From the NCBI GenBank assembly GCA_035693785.1, contig DASSFZ010000220.1, positions 1 through 8,076 on the forward strand: a stretch of DNA of 8,076 nt, in the 5' to 3' direction. A program made the position numbers and the translations under genes. Position 1 is the stretch's first letter, and each line of letters starts with the position of its first letter. Source of the stretch: DASSFZ01 sp035693785. Its GTDB lineage: Bacteria; Chloroflexota; Anaerolineae; Fen-1058. Of the stretch, positions 6,631-8,076 are shown piece by piece. Under the pieces are notes generated by a model. It searched no databases. It had not been told where the DNA came from and saw nothing but the letters and a program-made list of their open reading frames with translations.

Positions 6631-7218
6631 CTCCTGCATTACTTCCTTGTACCTGAAACAGTCGACCAGATGATCATTCACCATGCCCGTCGCCTGCATG
6701 TGCGCGTACACAATCGTTGAGCCGACGAACTTGAAGCCGCGTTTCTGCAGGTCTTTGCTTATGTTATCTGACAGCGGTGTTCTCGATGGAATCTCAGCTA
6801 AGGATTTGTGACGGTTCCTGATTGGCTTGCCGTCGACAAACTGCCAGATGTAGTTATCAAAGGAGCCAAACTCCGCCTGCACTTCAAGGAAACGCCGGGC
6901 GTTGTTGACAGCCGCCTCAATCTTCAGCCGATTGCGGATGATGCCCGGATTGGCCAGCAGGCGTCGCACGTCCGCTGCCGTATATCTGGCAATTCTCACG
7001 GGGTCAAACCCATGGAATGCCTCACGGAAGTTGGGCCTTTTGCGAAGCACTGTTGACCAGCTAAGTCCGGCTTGCATCCCCTCCAACACGAGAAATTCAA
7101 ACAACCTGCGGTCATCATGCAACGGAACGCCCCACTCCTCGTCATGGTAAGCAACCATACGAAGATCGCTACCGGCCCAAGCGCATCGACGCAGGCTATG
7201 CTCTGTAGGTGCAGCCAT
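6625..7218 (-). CDS. tag: DNA-3-methyladenine glycosylase I
   Basis: A 197-residue base-excision repair enzyme that removes 3-methyladenine from alkylated DNA by cutting the N-glycosidic bond. It aligns along its full length with E. coli Tag as I recall it: RCAWAGSD, AYHDEEWGVP, LEGMQAGLSW, GIIRNRLKI, KRGFKFVGSTIVYAHMQATGMVNDH. The zinc ligands correspond to Cys12, His25, His183 and Cys187, and the key pocket residues to Glu46 and Trp54. ATG 7218 is chosen because GGAGG lies eight bases upstream and the length fits the family; the longer form from 7293 adds an unrelated 25 residues that overlap the promoter. Base composition is lower in GC than the genes to its left (29 of 60 G+C at 6781-6840 against 37 of 60 at 5101-5160). 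GT2 follows 56 bases downstream across a repeat. Confidence 0.96.
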   Translation of the reverse strand: MAAPTEHSLRRCAWAGSDLRMVAYHDEEWGVPLHDDRRLFEFLVLEGMQAGLSWSTVLRKRPNFREAFHGFDPVRIARYTAADVRRLLANPGIIRNRLKIEAAVNNARRFLEVQAEFGSFDNYIWQFVDGKPIRNRHKSLAEIPSRTPLSDNISKDLQKRGFKFVGSTIVYAHMQATGMVNDHLVDCFRYKEVMQEA

Positions 7219-7264
7219 AGGCTTTGCCTCCAATGCCGTTTCCTGTGCTTCCAAAGTACGTCCG

Positions 7265-7293
7265 ATTGTATGGGCAACAGTGACTTGAGGCAA
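7265..7293 (-). promoter_or_regulatory. Sigma-70-like promoter for tag
   Basis: On the minus strand TTGCCT (7293-7288) is followed after 17 bases by TACAAT (7270-7265). Transcription would start near 7258 and give a leader of about 40 bases carrying the GGAGG site of tag. The -35 overlaps the -35 of a plus-strand promoter candidate at 7285-7290. Confidence 0.6.
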
Positions 7294-7314
7294 GTTGAGA
7301 GTCTTGGCTATAAT
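7285..7314 (+). promoter_or_regulatory. Candidate distal plus-strand promoter (TTGAGG-18-TATAAT)
   Basis: TTGAGG at 7285-7290 and a perfect TATAAT at 7309-7314 with an 18-base spacer. A transcript from about 7321 would have a leader of about 200 bases before the regulator gene. It would pass a small hairpin, AACCTA-TACT-TAGGTT (7358-7373), followed by a T-rich stretch. Confidence 0.45.
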
Positions 7315-7380
7315 ACGGGTAGTGACTTAGATAGAGCAGTAGATACTTTTACCACCCAACCTATACTTAGGTTTTGCCGC

Positions 7381-7410
7381 TTTTTGAATTTTGCATGCTG
7401 TTGATATAAT
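7381..7410 (+). promoter_or_regulatory. Candidate extended -10 promoter (TGATATAAT)
   Basis: A perfect TATAAT at 7405-7410 is preceded by TG one base away (7402-7403), the extended -10 form. TTTTTG at 7381-7386 gives a weak -35 with an 18-base spacer; TTGAAT at 7384-7389 would leave only 15. Start is expected near 7417, about 100 bases before the regulator ATG. Confidence 0.4.
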
Positions 7411-7443
7411 CGTGCCACGCGTTCGCATTTCCTCCACGGCGCG

Positions 7444-7467
7444 TTCACAATGCATTCACAATTGTGA
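7444..7467. promoter_or_regulatory. Operator-like palindrome upstream of the regulator promoter
   Basis: TCACAATTGTGA (7456-7467) is a perfect 12-base palindrome. A second copy of TTCACAA at 7444-7450 repeats the left half (7455-7461) in the same direction exactly 11 bases away, about one helical turn. It lies 18 bases upstream of the -35 box at 7486, a position suited to an activator or repressor. The binding protein is unknown; the neighbouring LAL regulator is one candidate. Confidence 0.45.
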
Positions 7468-7485
7468 GGCATACTCCTGTTCAGA

Positions 7486-7513
7486 TTGAATTTTGGGGTG
7501 TGTATTTTATAAT
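7486..7513 (+). promoter_or_regulatory. Promoter of the LAL regulator, predicted leaderless
   Basis: TTGAAT (7486-7491), a 16-base spacer and a perfect TATAAT (7508-7513). Only six bases separate the -10 box from ATG 7520, so the expected start of transcription coincides with the start codon. No purine-rich ribosome site is present just before the ATG (gtattttataattgatct), which fits a leaderless mRNA. Confidence 0.6.
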
Positions 7514-7519
7514 TGATCT

Positions 7520-8076
7520 ATGTCTACGCCAATTTTAGCCACTAAACTTTACACGCCCCCACCTCGGCCTAAACTTGTCCTCCGTCCCCGCCTGATCGAG
7601 CGGCTGAACGAGGGTCTGCACGGCAAACTGACCCTCATCTGTGCCCCCGCCGGCTTTGGTAAAACCACGTTGGTCAGCGAATGGGTCGCCAGTTGCGGGC
7701 GACCGGTCGCCTGGCTGTCGCTGGACGAAGAGGATAACGACCCCACACGCTTTCTGGTTTACCTCGTCGCTGCTTTGCAGACGATTGCGGCGAATATTGG
7801 AGCAGGAGTGTTGGGTGTGCTCCAATCCCCTCAGCCACCGCCCACCGAATCGATTCTGACGGCTCTGCTCAATGAAATCACCACCGTCCTGGATAATTTT
7901 ACCCTCATCCTTGAGGACTACCACGTTATTGATGCCAAACCGGTTGACAATGCCCTCACCTTTCTGCTCGAGCACCTGCCACCGCAGATGCATCTGGTCA
8001 TCGCCACCCGTGAGGATCCGCACCTGCCGCTAGCCCGTTTGCGCGCCAGGGACCAATTGACCGAATTACGGGCCAC
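7520..8076 (+). CDS. LAL/MalT-like LuxR-family transcriptional regulator, 3' partial
   Basis: The frame opens at ATG 7520 and runs off the right edge after 185 codons without a stop. The start MSTPILATKLYTPPPRPKLV followed by RLIERLNEGL is the usual opening of large ATP-binding LuxR-type regulators. An AAA/STAND-type NTPase domain is visible: Walker A APAGFGKTT (42-50), WLSLDEEDNDPTRF (65-78), Walker B LILEDYH (129-135), and LVIATREDP (159-167) with the sensor arginine 164. In the family (usually about 850-950 residues) TPR-like repeats and a C-terminal LuxR helix-turn-helix follow; these lie outside the window, so DNA binding is inferred. Such proteins act as inducer- and ATP-dependent activators. 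It is divergent from tag. G+C is lower than in the genes to the far left. Confidence 0.9.
   Translation, partial: MSTPILATKLYTPPPRPKLVLRPRLIERLNEGLHGKLTLICAPAGFGKTTLVSEWVASCGRPVAWLSLDEEDNDPTRFLVYLVAALQTIAANIGAGVLGVLQSPQPPPTESILTALLNEITTVLDNFTLILEDYHVIDAKPVDNALTFLLEHLPPQMHLVIATREDPHLPLARLRARDQLTELRA

Noticed and set aside
7219..7293. A 25-residue N-terminal extension of tag
   Set aside because: The start at 7293 is non-ATG, lies in the -35 box of the predicted tag promoter, and would make the protein longer than the family norm; ATG 7218 has GGAGG upstream.

Overview
The window looks like a piece of a GC-rich Chloroflexota-type chromosome. This is inferred from three things: a LAL/MalT-like LuxR-family regulator of the kind abundant in that phylum, GT39 and GT2 glycosyltransferases of a matching style, and short dispersed repeats between and inside genes. 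No rRNA, tRNA, CRISPR array, transposase, phage gene or recognisable defence system is present. The content is ordinary housekeeping and cell-envelope genes plus an unusually repeat-rich and promoter-rich set of gaps.

Layout. Positions 1-1235 (+) hold most of a class III PLP aminotransferase that is cut by the left edge. It converges, with a 32-base gap and no visible terminator, on a block of five minus-strand genes. In their own order of transcription these are: tag (DNA-3-methyladenine glycosylase I, 7218-6625), a DPM1-like GT2 glycosyltransferase (6568-5888), a thiolase (5808-4669) followed by a clear intrinsic terminator (4639-4604), a DUF4173 membrane protein (4451-2964), and a GT39/PMT-type membrane glycosyltransferase (2803-1268). 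At the right edge a LAL-type ATP-dependent transcriptional regulator starts at 7520 (+) and runs out of the window; only its NTPase part is visible.

The 301-base divergent gap 7219-7519 is AT-richer than the rest. It holds a good minus-strand promoter for tag (TTGCCT-17-TACAAT) and three perfect TATAAT boxes on the plus strand. It also holds a TCACAATTGTGA palindrome with an extra direct TTCACAA copy. The last TATAAT ends six bases before the ATG of the regulator, and there is no Shine-Dalgarno sequence, so the regulator is predicted to be made from a leaderless mRNA.

Two repeat types are notable. (1) Period-7/8 tandem repeats around CGTGATG fill the gaps on both sides of the GT2 gene in opposite orientation; one contains a 20-base perfect palindrome and supplies the stop codon of tag. 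(2) Two repeat-like elements lie within the GT39 reading frame. One makes up most of the first ten codons; the other is an imperfect palindrome of about 71 bases read through in frame as a basic loop.

Functionally, GT2 and GT39 are plausible partners, since a GT2 enzyme of this type can make polyprenyl-phosphate sugar that GT39 enzymes use as donor. The window contains no direct proof of this. Thiolase and aminotransferase are general metabolic enzymes. I see no strong case for a new multi-gene system; the most interesting items are the repeat insertions and the regulator's promoter region.
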